64,000 nt of DNA from Hyaloscypha bicolor E (GCF_002865645.1 NW_020194627.1:248001-312000), one strand, 5' to 3'. Counted from the first letter of the stretch, positions 19,787-32,902 are shown. The notes: generated by a model from the sequence alone, not told the origin. Made by a program: numbers and translations.

Positions 19787-20788
19787 TTAATGTTTGAGGG
19801 CATCCTTCAAGAGTTGTGGACACACGGCTCCTAGTCTCTCCGCATCCCCAAACAGTTTCCCCGAGTAGTTTTCAATTTCCTTTCCTTGCACACCCGACCT
19901 GCATACTGTGTGCTCCTTCTGCACATCCGCAATCGCGTTATCATGTGCCTTTCCTACCTTCTGATAATCATTATACACCCTAATAAAAACATTATGATTA
20001 TGAAGGGCCACATAGCGACTCAAGTACCCCTCTCTGATATTTCGCGTCGCCATCTCCATGCACTTGGCCCGCAGACCCATGGGAATAATGAATGCATCGC
20101 AGACGTCGCAGTTGCATACCTCGAACTTCTCGCCCCTCTTCGCCCACTTCTTACACGTGCATTGCTGCACGCCGTCCTTCCTGACATACCCGCGGGGGAT
20201 GATGTAGTTGTCGTCGACCGAGGTGCAGAGCTGACATGCGTCCTTGAGGTCAATGCCGTGTCTGCCAGGATTGTTGGACCACTCTGTAGTACTTTGCAGC
20301 CAGCCTTTGGTAAGCTCTACTTCACCCGGTCCAATTTTACTGCGTATCAAAAATGTCCCGTTGATAGCGATTGCCATTTTTCTGTTATCGTTGAGACGTT
20401 TGATGATAGTGTCGCGATTAACTTTTTCGCTGGCATCCGATCGATGCAAAGAGTAGGTGCAGATTTCATGATGATTTGAATCATATGTTAGTCTACCGTA
20501 ATCATATCCCAGTTCTCCGTCCCTGCAGCGCTTGATATTTCTGTCCTTGGCGAGAGCGCGGTCGACGCTGACGAGCTTCGTGGTCGTCGCGGAAGCTATG
20601 TAGGGATCCGGGAGTTCTGTTGGCTCGGGGAATTTTAAAGGTGGTTCTGGTGCTCTCTTCCACAAGTTCCTGGCGGCATTCCAGACGTAGGTACCTACTT
20701 CGCGTGGGCCTGCAAATGCTTCGCCCACGTCGATGCAAGCGGTGACAACAAAGACTGAGATAAATAATACCCTTTTTGGTGAAACCAT
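19787..20788 (-). CDS. Secreted Cys-rich protein, paralogue 2
   Basis: A single exon of 333 residues has a signal peptide (MVSPKRVLFISVFVVTACI). It shares the ordered core with the neighbour: LCTSVDDNYIIPR, QCTCKKW, FEVCNCDVCD, and GLRAKC. Outside this core the two proteins are hardly alike, so the pair is an old duplication with rapid change. A possible dibasic site (KR) lies at about residue 43-44 after LW, and an N-glycosylation motif NGT near residue 139. The function is unknown; secretion is the only firm prediction. It lies on the same strand as paralogue 1, about 870 bp upstream in transcription order. Confidence 0.75.
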   Translation of the reverse strand: MVSPKRVLFISVFVVTACIDVGEAFAGPREVGTYVWNAARNLWKRAPEPPLKFPEPTELPDPYIASATTTKLVSVDRALAKDRNIKRCRDGELGYDYGRLTYDSNHHEICTYSLHRSDASEKVNRDTIIKRLNDNRKMAIAINGTFLIRSKIGPGEVELTKGWLQSTTEWSNNPGRHGIDLKDACQLCTSVDDNYIIPRGYVRKDGVQQCTCKKWAKRGEKFEVCNCDVCDAFIIPMGLRAKCMEMATRNIREGYLSRYVALHNHNVFIRVYNDYQKVGKAHDNAIADVQKEHTVCRSGVQGKEIENYSGKLFGDAERLGAVCPQLLKDALKH

Positions 20789-21654
20789 CTTTGGTACCGG
20801 CGACGATGATTGATAATTGGAGATTATTAGACTGTATGATGTTGTTGCGAAGAGAAGACTTCAATATGGAATGAGGGTGGAGAGGGATTTAGAAATTGGT
20901 GATAGATATTGAGTTTGAAAAACTGATGGCAGATAGACTGTTAGGAAAAGTGCCTAGTTCCATATACTCATAATTCTTGACCTTAACTTCAAGTGTGGGA
21001 CCCAAGTTCCTAGAATCTTACAATAAGTACCTGACTCATCCTCGCGATTGGGCGGGGCGTAATAAGCCAACCCTAGCTCGCGGCTGCTAGAGGAAGCCCG
21101 CAGCCTTAGCCGTTGTCGCAGTTACTTGGCTACCACCCTATGGCGGTTGCTACGCTTACGAGTTAGTGCTCTAGACCAACCGCGAGAAATGGCAAAGATC
21201 AATGGAATCACCGAACAAGTATGGCGGAATGTCCATATCTGGCCAAGTCTGGTCGTGGCGCTCTCGAAGTCTGCTGACGAAGTGGTAAGATCTTACAATC
21301 GTCATTCGCTTAACCTCGACTACGGCTTGACTAAATAGGGGCGAGCCTTGGTTCAGGAACCATGGTCGACCGTATTTCAATTCTGCAAGTGAAGAGAAAG
21401 TTTAACCGTTCCGATTGGCAGCACAAATTTATTGCGATTAAGATTTCATTTGAATGGAAATAGAGAGAAGGTATGGAGAGGAGAAAGTGCCTAAGGGCTA
21501 AGTCACGAACACAGGAAGCTCGTTATGATCCCCCTCCGACATTCAAGAACAATAAGACTGTACGCATCAAAGACTTATAAATGAAAATTAAATTCAAAGT
21601 ATTGACAGCCAAAACCCAAGCTGCCCAAGGGAATCATTTGGGCCTGTCTTCCGC
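20789..21654. other. Intergenic region
   Basis: This holds the promoter of the second secreted protein and the 3' flank of the GMC gene. A 70-codon frame at 21126-21338 (+) has no recognisable content. Confidence 0.4.
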
Positions 21655-23625
21655 TTACGAGTACAGACTCGAGTATTGGGCTTTGATCATATCCGCGGCC
21701 TGGAAAATCGTAAGCCAATTTGATCACAAGTATGGTATACTTTGAACTCAGCTCACCTTCTCTGCAATCATATAAACAGAGTTTTGAGGGCGGCAATCAG
21801 GAATGACTGGGATGACCGATGCATCAATGACGCGGAGATTTTTGACGCCGTGGACACGGAGCTGAGGATCGACAACTCCTTGCTCTATGTTCTTAGAAAG
21901 ACGAGTAGTACCACAAGGATCTACAAAAAAATTTGTTAGCCACAACATTCGAAAAGGGTCGGTTGATGAGAAGAACATACGGAACCCAGTCTGAGATCTC
22001 TCCAAAACCACCTTATTCATCGCCTCGTCAGAATGAATGGGCATCTCCCAAGGATAATCCCCAGTAACAATGTCCTTCATACCTTCGCCCTTTGTAAGAA
22101 CGTCGTATGTCCAACGAACACCTTCGCGCATAGCGAGGATATCAAGATCTTCACCAAAGAAGTTAAGATTGATGTTAGCCTGCTGCAAAGGATTCGCAGA
22201 ATTCAGCTTGACCTCCCCCTTTGAGAGTGGCCGAAGGAGATCCACAATGATAGTGAAAGCACTGCCAGAAGGTGGGATAGGATAATGCCACTGGAACGCA
22301 GAGGAGAACATTGGTACAAAATCCAGCTCAAAATGTGGCTGTCCGCCAGGACCGAAGGGATCGAGTCCTCCGTTGGCAGCCTTGATATCGCGGTAGGCTG
22401 CGTACTTGTTCAGTCGTTCATCAATGCGAGGGAAGCCGACCATCTCCAGAAGACCGCTACTCAAAGGGCCGGACTTGTCACGACAGTAAGCGCTGACGGC
22501 TCCGTCGTGTGCTTGGCCTGGGCGAAGCAAGTGGTCATCCAGGCCGTAACCATCCTTGAGACGTAGGACGAATGGAACGATTGGATGATCGAGAAGGTTT
22601 TGACCAACGTGCCTGCTGTCCACAATGACGGGGATACCGTGCTGCTTGAGTTCTGATGCCGGACCAACACCAGAGAGCATGAGGAGCTTGGGGGACTCGA
22701 AAACACCTTGAGAGACGATGACTTCGTACTTGGCGGTCAGGGTAAGCTCCTCTCCAGTCGCGGGGTTAATTGCTTCGACACCCGTGCATGCCTTCGTGGT
22801 GGGATCGATAATGAGTTTTTTGGATTGGACGGACGAGAGAACAGTGACGTTGGGTTTTCCGTTCAGATACAAGAAGCTTCCTTGGCGAGTTCCCTTGTAG
22901 ACAGTGTCCAAGCAGTGTGTGAGACCATGCATAGTGCCGGAGTAAATATCTTCGTTGAGCTCATGTCCCTTGCTGGTCCAGGCATTCGTAAGTGCATCAC
23001 GAAATGGCTCTATCTCCGGGATAAGGTCGGCATGCGAGATTTGGAGAGGCCCTCCTGTGCCGACTTTAGAAAGCTCTTTCGGGTAGAGCTTCTGGTCATC
23101 ATGGTAGGTCGCGCACTAGCATTGGAGTTAGTCCATGTTTTGGAAGGTGGTCTTGAAGAGGGACACCACCTTTCTCAAGTATCCGACAATATTATCCCAA
23201 GTCCAATCCTTCCCGCCAAACTCCTCCCAATCATCAAACGTAGCCTTACTCCCCGGGATCCAAGTGAAATAATTAGCACAGCTACTTCCACCCAAAACCT
23301 TGCCACGGGTGTTCGGTTTCTCAACACGCTCGTAGTCCTCACGTTTGATCATCGTCGTCTTGTAAGCCCAGTCATATTGACTCCCACGGAGGTCAAAGGC
23401 TTTTGCTGGAGTTGTAATGTTTTCAATCTCCTGTGGGTTGCCAATACCGGCTTCGATGACCAAGACTCGCACTTTCGGGTTCTCAGCCAGACGACCGGCT
23501 ACAGAATTTCCTGCGGTTCCGCCTGATTTCTGTTAAAACTTCAATAAAAACGCCTGGGGGAAGAATCAAGACCTACCACCGACGATAATGAAATCGAAAG
23601 GCTGTACTTCTGCAACGGAGTCCAT
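21655..23625 (-). CDS. GMC-family flavin oxidoreductase
   Basis: Exons 21655-21699, 21757-23115, 23170-23522 and 23577-23625 encode about 601 residues. GMC enzymes oxidise alcohols or sugars with FAD. Seen: [16 protein letters not shown] at residues 13-28, split by the first 54 nt intron inside the dinucleotide fold; [10 protein letters not shown] near residue 91 (GMC signature 1); [16 protein letters not shown] (signature 2); and the C-terminal [27 protein letters not shown]. All introns are 54-57 nt with matching phases. The two positions that hold His in glucose oxidase seem to be VDPCGTT (Asp) and DCRPQNS (Arg) here, as in some ascomycete members; the alignment was by eye. There is no signal peptide, so it is likely intracellular. 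The substrate is unknown. Confidence 0.85.
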
Positions 23626-25837
23626 GATGATATCGTGGGCTTGACTTTTGGATGAATTTTTGGAGTGGCTGGAGGCGATTTAGGAAGATTGGGCTTTTAA
23701 GATACACTTTGTATGTGGAAGCTGAAGCTGCTGGAAGGTGTTGATGCTGTCCGGGTGAAAAGGCGGGATGTAGGGCGGTAATAGTGTACTTATACTCAAA
23801 GACCTTCGTAGAATTGAAGCAATGACGCACCGCATATGTCGAAGAACGAAATTCCGAAATTGGGGCAGGATGAAGATACCGAGAAAACGGATTCCGAATA
23901 GCAGTATAAACAAACCCGGTGGAGGGATGCAGCATTCCGAAACATAGCTCAGCGAGGCGAATAGGGATGCCTCAACACGAGTGGGGAAGGTAGCTCAAAG
24001 TTCATTGGCTTCAACTCCTACTAGAATAAGTTGGTCGCTTTGGCATGTTGTACCTCGCATGAGTTTCACGCGGTATTTTAAAAATTCGCCGTGGATGCCG
24101 AGTTCGGATCGGTCGGGAGAGACAAACTTTTCGTCGCCGATACAATTCTCTCCCCCTGTTGAATGGACATATGACGTAGACAGGGTACCCTGAGGCTCTT
24201 CTCGTGATGCATACTGGAAAAACGAATTCACCATACACGATGCACACTCCTCCCCTTGGCAACGTCCCACCGCGCGAAATGCTGCCTGATTACTCATCCA
24301 TCCCCTGAGTTAAGCGAAACTCGGTATCTCGGGATTCGTCTGGGGAACATCTCGGGATGCAAAGTTACATCATGTTTTGGCCGACGACGCAGGTACGACA
24401 TGAGATAACTTCAGGTCAAGTTACCTTTGGTGCTTAAAATGAATCGGGAAGCAACCTGGTCCGAAGCTTACCTCGGCCCGAAACAATAGTGTTTCGGATC
24501 ACGTGATGCACTTCTGTGCTGGATGGAAGGATGGAGAGGCTGATGGCGAAGAGCAGCAAACACGGAATTCACACAAGAACAATATCTCCGCGGGATCAAA
24601 ACCACGTAAATTCTCCGGAGAGCAGGAATCAATGGCAACGGCACCGCTGGAAGTATTTCGCTCTCTATTCCGGCCTTCCAGGTTGTACCAGACATCCCGG
24701 CTCTCTCAATTGAGATATTTTCGCAAATTTCTATGTCATTACTGAGTGGCATTATTTAATACTCTTGGCTGTGAAGGAAACCCAGTTTTTTTTTACCATG
24801 ATGTGCCAATTCCGAATGTCGCAGAGCCTTCCCGCCCGCATAAGCCAGAGTAAGTTTTCAACCATCTTCACAAGATTTCTTAGTTCTTGACTTTATGTCC
24901 ATCCCCAACTCATGAACCCAGCCAAATCATTCCATTCCCGCAGCTTCCCAACAGCTGTCCATCCACCTAGATCTTTAACAAGCTTGTGTGTCTTCGCCTC
25001 CTTCGTCAGCTAACTTCACCCACTGCTCTCTCCCAAGCTCAAGTAAGGAAAACACTCACCTCCTCAACAGAACCAACGACACAGGGCGCCGCGGCAAACA
25101 TGCCGAATTGCAGCCTGGCTGTCATCTCCTTGCAAGCAGCAGGGAAAGTGATGATAGCTCCTGAGATACTTAACCAACGTTTGATCAGCTCACAAATATA
25201 TGGCATTTCTCATTGAAGAGAAAACGCACCGGAAACATAAGTGGAGGGCCGGTCTGTCTCCCGGTTCTTGCCACCGATGCAGAGAAGTTACACGATGGGA
25301 AAAGTGTGGCGCCGTAGTTTTGTTGCATAAGAAGAGCTAATTAGCTTTGATGGATAGATTGACGGAAAAAAAGAAAGGAGGATTACGTTGCATATGCGCA
25401 CGTCGACGGCGGGGTTCTCGATCCAACAAGGTGAATCGTGAGGTGGGAGCTGGTTTGGTTGGGAGGGGGGTTCTGTCATCTAGGTTTTGGAACAAACGTG
25501 GATGCAGTGATTTATTGTCTGAAAAGAAGGTGGAATATTGGGATAGCCATTGCTGTTAAATACAAAGTGAAAGATGGTGGTGTTTAAGGGGCTAAATCAT
25601 GGGGAAGGCAGTAGATATTCCGATTCATTGTCTGGCACTATGCAAAATTCAGGTTAAAGATTGCTTAGTAAATGTATCAATGCTGCAACTGCTAGTTTGA
25701 TGGTATTGTGGAAAGGCAATCAAGTACTTCATTGCTTAGGTCATTGAGTTGGCGAAAAAGAAACCGCATTTTCGCAACCGGTTCCTGGACCACTTCCCCC
25801 CATACACCATTTACTTCATATCACTTTGTTAACCACC
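23626..25837. other. Gene-poor intergenic region
   Basis: This is 2.2 kb between the GMC gene's promoter and the VOC remnant. Frames such as 24011-24262 and 24986-25216 lack recognisable content, and most start without ATG. Nothing else is supported. Confidence 0.45.
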
Positions 25838-26340
25838 CTATCTTCCACTCTTTTCATAAACAGAGAACCTATTGCCATCTGGATCCTTAAACAACATGTA
25901 GTAGCAACCATCCTCTCCAAGCTCCTTGGCACTGCGAGACTCCCCACCAGCTCCCTCGACTCTCTGCCTGATCTGTCACCAGATAGATTAGCAACCTCAT
26001 ATACACCATCTTGGAGGGGAAGCACACCTCATCAATATTATCAACACACTGGGAGATAGTAGCAACCAGGGCTTCCCCAGCCAACTTGATCATCTGGTCA
26101 ATCTCGCTCTGATGTCCAGGTGAAGCGGTGACGATCGCGCCCATGAGATCTATTTCTTGTATCAGTCTTACCTGTTCCTCCCAAAATAAGGGGCGCTTAC
26201 TCGAGGGACCCTCAAAACGCCAGTCTGTGTAAGGCGGGGTGGGTTCTGTGAATAAGATGGGGTTGTTTGTTGGGGAGAGATGGTGTTCAGCGGCAAGAGA
26301 GAGTGTAGTTAAGCTTTTTGAAACCTGGGGCTGCAAGATA
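25838..26340 (-). pseudogene. VOC/glyoxalase-like gene, N-terminus degenerate
   Basis: Exons 25838-25972 and 26028-26155, plus an upstream piece ending at 26201, splice in phase through introns of 55 and 45 nt. The last two exons read as the C-terminal half of a vicinal-oxygen-chelate domain: MGAIVTASPGHQ, DNIDEIRQRVEGAGGE and CYYMLFKDPDGNRFSVYE. The upstream piece holds FTEPTPPYTDWRFEGPS, which fits the end of the N-terminal half. No in-frame ATG or first beta-alpha unit is found before it, so the gene looks truncated. A related segment lies about 560 bp upstream (26511-26930). VOC proteins bind a metal and act on varied small molecules; the role here is unknown. Confidence 0.5.
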
Positions 26341-26510
26341 TGAAATGTCAATTTTCATTCACTGACTTCGGGTCTTTAGAATTTAGTGAAATTTTATCTG
26401 GAAGTGAATGATCAAAATTCGAGGGCTTTCATGTGTTGACGGCACTACAGGACAATCACAATGACTCGACACTGGAACTGATATATGCCCCGAAAGATAT
26501 ACCAACACAA

Positions 26511-26930
26511 TCACTGGCAGACTGGTGGTATTGACTGAACCAGGTCACAGTCGTTAATGCGCCGACTCATTGCCAATCTGCTCTTCAATTCCTCCCTATC
26601 CCGTGCCAATTGTACGTAGGCGGGATCTTCGATCACAGCGCCCCGCAGACCTTTTTCAAGGTTACCACTCTCCGTCTGTTCGTCAAAGCTAATGAGGAAC
26701 TCACAATCTTGACCAACAAAGCTCCACTCTGTATCCGGCCGCGTGGGTGCGGTGAAAGTCCAGGGTAGGAAGATGGCGATGGAAGCACCTTTGGTAATGT
26801 CTGACTTGAGGTTGTGCTCAGAGCTGGCTTGGTCGGTGTTTGTTTGTTGATGGAGGGTTGAGGCTGGGCGCTAAAGGAGGGGTATTCAAGCTTTTGAGGT
26901 TGGGGGGCGGCGAAATAAGCTTTTCTATTC
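26511..26930 (-). pseudogene. Second VOC-like N-terminal half remnant
   Basis: The frame contains LPWTFTAPTRPDTEWSFVGQ, ending in WSFVGQDCEFLISF and QTESGNLEKG. This fits the N-terminal half of a VOC domain of the same subfamily as 25838-26340. It then continues into GAVIEDPAYVQLARDREELK, which is not VOC-like, and stops at 26511. A stop lies upstream before any ATG. The flanks also resemble the other copy (CTCGA..TT and TGACTCG.CA words near 26410-26480 and 26950-27020), so about 560 bp seem to have been duplicated in tandem and then decayed. Confidence 0.45.
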
Positions 26931-27053
26931 ACATTTTTGAAAAGTAACGAGCTAGATTTCGAGAGCCTTAATTGGTCGACAGCATTTCAGGACAGTCGCG
27001 ATGACTCGGCATTGAAAAATATATCTTCCATTCGCTACGATTGAGGTCTCGAC

Positions 27054-29277
27054 TCAGTATGGTACTTGGGTGTTCAACCTAGACGCTCCATCAGCTATTG
27101 GTACATTCAATCAAGAGTAAGGTTGATACTTACCAAGGAAGATCTAGCATGAACTGATCTTCATACAGAGAGGTCTCAGTGCCAGCCGGATACAGTTCAG
27201 AACCCAACATTAAGTCAGTGTTAAACGCCATTGCTGTAGCAGTTTGTAATAGCTGACTGCTCGCTGGCTCCACACCTCTGTAGCTCAATGGTGATTGAGC
27301 GGGCGACTCTGGCATGTTCTCCCGAAGCTGGATAAGAAGTTTCCACATCGGAGTGCCAGACACTGGTTTCAAAGGGTCGGAAAACCTTTGGAAGTTGAGA
27401 TTGATTTGCCATTGGGCGCGGTCGATGTCGGATGATTGAGTCGCGCGGGGTAGCTCGGTCAGGACGATGGCGATGGCTAGCCATGGGATGATGGTTTCGA
27501 AGATCCATTCCCAATTGTTGGAGATAAAGGTTTTAGAATGGTACTCAAAAGCTTCAAGTAGTTCAATTGCTGCCATAAAAACTCTGTGCAAGTATCAGGA
27601 GTGTCATGGACTTTTGGAAATGGCAAGAAAACTCACTGATGTCTTCCAGGGTCCAAGGGCTGTGTTGTCACCTTCTGTGTTTGACGATGCTGATTGGAGA
27701 GTCGTAAATTGGCGATCCTGACCTCTGCGAACGCAGCAATTATCTTGTGTGATGGATCAGCGGTATCACGAAGATAGCCGTTATGGAGGTCAGCTTCTGT
27801 CTGGCGTATAATGGTTTCCTTCTTTTCAAAATCAAGGGGATTAACACGTGCTAGGGCACGTGTTGTATCTGCAATGATTCGATGAACAAGGGCAAACGTC
27901 ATATCGGTAAATCCAGAGCTAGAAGGAACAGACGAGGGGTTGGCAAAACGACTTGTATGCCAGTCGATCTCGTTTGCATTTTGAGGTGGTTGTGCATCTG
28001 ATATTGCTGGGAGACATGACTCAGCTCCATAGAAAGTCAGAGCCATTGCATCAAGACAGCATAAATGGTTCCAAATCCTCCTTCGAATCTCGTAGACCCA
28101 AGGCGAGAAAGGGAAAAGACTCGGGTCACGATGATGACCCATGGTCTGGGCCAGCCGTGACGCCACTCCAAGGAGTGCTTTTGCATCTTGATAAAGATTT
28201 TCTTGAAATAAAAATGTCTAGATTAGAGAGAGGATTAGTGACCGTTGTTGATCTCAATAGGATGGGTATACCAAGTAATGAATCAGTGCTTGCAGGGCAT
28301 GGATCTTGTCGGTCTTGAAAAAGTCGACCTTGGCTAAGGCACATTGGCAACTATACTGATACTGGGATACTAGGGTATTTTTCGATGTACCGAACGCCCT
28401 TTGGACAATTTCGGGCCGAAGGCTGTTGATTGCCAGAAGGTTCATGGCACAAAGAAGAGCTTCAAATTCGTGGGGCCAGTCCAGGCGTCCACGACGATAT
28501 CGATCCAGCTCTCTCCCAAAATGGGCTTGATGTAGAACCCGAACGAAGGGGTTGGCCGTCTCGAAGAAGAGCTTGCACAAAAGATTACTCTCTTCGAGGG
28601 TGGGGTGCCCGTAGCTCAAACCTGTGAGGGGCGATATCCCCATGATGGAAAGTGACACCCACGATGGAGGGGATTGTTCCAAAGGAGGATCAAACAATCG
28701 TCTCAGGTCCTCGATCTGGATGGAAACTCCTGTTAGTGAAATTCTCAAACGGTTCAAGTGTATTTGAATCTACCTCGGTCACAAGGCCAGCCCAGAAATC
28801 CGAATCAAAATACGCCGAATGAAGTTCTTGGAACAGTATTTGCCCCAGGGGTGCATCCGATGCCCCAACAGCTGGAGCTGTGTTTTGGTGTGATGATTGT
28901 GAAAGAGAAGGAGAGAGGGAAGGCTTGTGAGTGAGGCGTGAAAGCGGGTCCTTGGCGGCTGCAACGCTACCCGCAGCTGCAATTTCAGGGCTCCATCTCG
29001 TCGCGACTCCTCCATTCTCCCTTACCATCATCATTTCCATCAATTTCTCCAGCCTCGCAAGCCTCTCTCGAACTTCGCCATCCGCGGATCCTTCAATGCT
29101 TTGTCTCGCAGTATCTGGCCCAGGCTCATCGCCATCGTAGTTGCAGAGCTGTTTGGCACGCGCACAATTTGAACATGGACGCGTTTTGCTGCATTTTACC
29201 TTCCTTTTGCGACAGGCTATGCATGGTTTGGCAAGTGCTAGAGCATCGATGTCAATCCCGGCCTCTAGTGAGGCCAT
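27054..29277 (-). CDS. Zn2Cys6 transcription factor
   Basis: Exons 27054-27078, 27134-27583, 27637-28217, 28272-28715 and 28774-29277 encode about 667 residues. All four introns are 53-58 nt and phase-consistent. The zinc cluster is CIACRKRKVKC followed by CSNC and QLC (Cys 19, 22, 29, 35, 38, 45), after a short acidic leader; a coiled segment (RERLARLEKLMEMMM) follows. The middle region (from about residue 165) is a fungal_trans domain: PSWVSLSIMG, LFFETANPFVRVLHQAHF, LGVASRLAQTMGHHRDP and the typical IRRRIWNHLCCLDA. It is a nuclear DNA-binding regulator of binuclear-cluster type. It lies directly downstream (252 bp) of the SDR gene on the same strand and near OYE and GMC genes, so it may control them; this is an inference. 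Confidence 0.85.
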
Positions 29278-29529
29278 ATTGGTGAGCGGCGGACCTGTTA
29301 ATGGTAATAAGTCTTGGAGGTTTACGGGAATGAGAAGAGTCGGTTTAGTCGGTTTTGTCGCGATGCGGACCGCTGACTGTGCAGCTGTGGGGTGGGAACT
29401 TCCCCGGATCTGGGCCAATAGCAACACGGAATTCTTAACAAAAATATTCAAAAAGCGTCAAAGTCTCTATTTCAGTATTCATATATACGCATTGTCTATC
29501 TTCTCAATATTCCAGGAGCTGCTGTCAAC

Positions 29530-30786
29530 TCATTTGTCGAAAGACAGCCTCGATGATTGGGTGCCCAAAGTCTTCACCTCTTCCTTGATCATCGACGGCA
29601 GGCTCTCATACAAGCTAGGGCCTTGTGGCTTCCATCCTAGTGTGTGAAGTCTGTCAGATCGGCTTCTGGCGTTTCCACCCCAAATAATAGGAGCCCAGGG
29701 ATGCATAGCTGCTGCCTCTGCAATTGAGACTTTGTCCACCTCCGCTGCTTTGATAAGTCCTTCATCAGTCATGATCTTTGAGATGGCCTCTGAGACTTCT
29801 CCCCATTTCTGCTTAACCGTCAGTTATCTGCAATTGTCTATGTGTGACATGGGGGAGGACTTACGAATTCCCCTGCTTCGGCGAAGTAGTACCCTTCGTC
29901 GCCCCATTGTGCATTTCCACCATTCGGCTTCAAAGCTTCTTCAGCAAGCAGAATAAAAGCCTCAGAGAGATCGTCAACATGCACATCTAGAGTTATCAGC
30001 GTTATCTTTGGTACTTCTTCCTCAATGTTTGCTTACGATCCCAAATGTTCCGGCCCTCGAGAATCTGGAAACCCTTGCCTCGCTTGAGAATGGCCTCAGC
30101 CATGGCAGGGATCTGAATGCTTCTCGTCTTGATCGGGCCTTTTCCTACTCCATGCACCAAAGGTGGTGACAGAATGGCAGTTGGAACGTTCAATCTCTTC
30201 TGGGCCTCGAGAATTGCCAAGTCAACATCGCGATGTAAATGACCCTCGACTGGGAAAGAGGTGATTTCTGCCAAGTCGGTGGTATCGTGGTAGATTTTGT
30301 CAGACGGCTGGCCTAAATAAAGTCAGTGCATTCTTCTATATTCTGCGTAATTGATAGCTCACCGAATCCATTCGGCGTGTCATGAAGGATTCCTGTGCCA
30401 CCAATGTGGATCAAGTAACCGGGAGTTGGCTGTCTCTGGTTCAGGCCCTGGATAAGAGAGACCACGCCAGAGTTATGGTCCGCAGATGCAGTTTCTGCTC
30501 GGGTATTTAGCAAATATACTTTAACTGCTATTCGGATTATACAGTACTCACGAAGGACAGCGTCGGCTTTTGATCCCTCCTTAATCATCAAAGCACTGTT
30601 GTCAAGGTCGCCGATGACAGCCTCGAGTTGAGGCCATCTCCCAAGGACGATCGCTTTTTGTGCTTGGTCTCGGACTAAAACTGCAATGTGCCATTCTGGA
30701 TGCTTCTTGAGAAGTCTTCCCATCATGTGGCCTCCGACATAGCCTGAGACACCGGTCACGAAAATCCTTGGCGGGGACGACGACAT
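29530..30786 (-). CDS. NmrA/epimerase-like SDR
   Basis: Exons 29530-29808, 29865-29986, 30037-30312, 30363-30494 and 30552-30786 encode about 347 residues. The introns are 50-57 nt, with GTGAGT, GTGAGC, GTAAGC and GTAAGT donors. The N-terminus FVTGVSGYVGGHMM is a GxxGxxG Rossmann motif for NAD(P), followed by VLVRDQAQK and VIGDLDN. HIGGTGI, LSPPLVHGVGKGP and HVHVDDLSEAFILLAEEAL are typical of atypical (extended) SDRs; the usual YxxxK is not evident. It therefore could be a reductase or a regulatory NAD(P) sensor of NmrA type. It is divergently transcribed from the OYE gene, sharing a 643 bp promoter region with two palindromes. Confidence 0.85.
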
Positions 30787-31097
30787 CGTACAAGAATGAT
30801 TGTTTGTGTCTTGAAATAAAACTGAGAAATTGGGATATGAATGAGCCTTGAATTTGAAGTATGATTTGATTTGATTGAATGAGTTGATTGACGTTTGTTT
30901 GGTTGATGCTATCAGTTCCTTGGCCGCAGCCTCTCTTATACTCGTCCAGGCTTCCATTCTCTTGCACTTATGCATATTTGACTCATCAGCGGCAGACTGA
31001 TTAGAAATTGGAATCCCAGTTGAGAGCTGCTTGAACTGACATCGTTGGTGTCAATAGCAGTTTTGCTTACTCAGTGCCCCAGAAATGTGGAGCAAAG

Positions 31098-31113
31098 GCG
31101 GCGAGCTCGCCGC
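31098..31113. promoter_or_regulatory. 16 bp perfect palindrome, CGG-type
   Basis: GCGGCGAGCTCGCCGC reads the same on both strands and contains CGG N8 CCG. Zn2Cys6 regulators bind paired CGG triplets, and one is encoded about 1.8 kb away. Binding is inferred, not shown. Confidence 0.5.
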
Positions 31114-31125
31114 ACATCCCTGTCC

Positions 31126-31145
31126 CTCGCCGAGATCTCGGCGAG
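31126..31145. promoter_or_regulatory. 20 bp perfect palindrome, CCG-N6-CGG
   Basis: CTCGCCGAGATCTCGGCGAG is fully palindromic, 12 bp after the previous palindrome. It shares the GGCGAG/CTCGCC half-site with it in the opposite arrangement. Confidence 0.5.
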
Positions 31146-31429
31146 CTGCACGTGATGAGTCAACCATTCGCGAACCCGCAAGCAGCAATCGTCAACATCC
31201 ACGTACGTCAAGAGCTCCCTAGCCACTGTTCTGCAATGAAGTACGAATTTACGGGACAAGCCGGATGTAAGTCGGATTTCAGATATGCTTTCCAGGCTAC
31301 TCCATATATCTCTCTCTCCTCGCAACGAGACTTTCTCTCTTTCCATCACCGTCACACTTGCATTCGGACGTCAATACAGATCTAGCACTTCAAATTCAAA
31401 ATATTTCCGAGAATATTATATCTTCCACT

Positions 31430-32902
<1,473 letters not shown>

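Larger units (their letters stand above)
30787..31429. promoter_or_regulatory. Divergent SDR/OYE promoter region
   Basis: This is 643 bp between the two start codons. It includes the palindromes at 31098-31145 and an E-box-like CACGTG just after them (about 31149). A CT-rich stretch precedes the OYE start, as is common in fungal promoters. Confidence 0.5.

Noticed and set aside
19534..19797. 87-codon + frame with ATG
   Set aside because: It is basic with no homology signal and overlaps the 3' end of the secreted-protein gene.
24986..25216. Possible CFEM-like Cys-rich protein near 25.1 kb
   Set aside because: Neither strand gives the eight-Cys CFEM spacing, and the + frame lacks an ATG.
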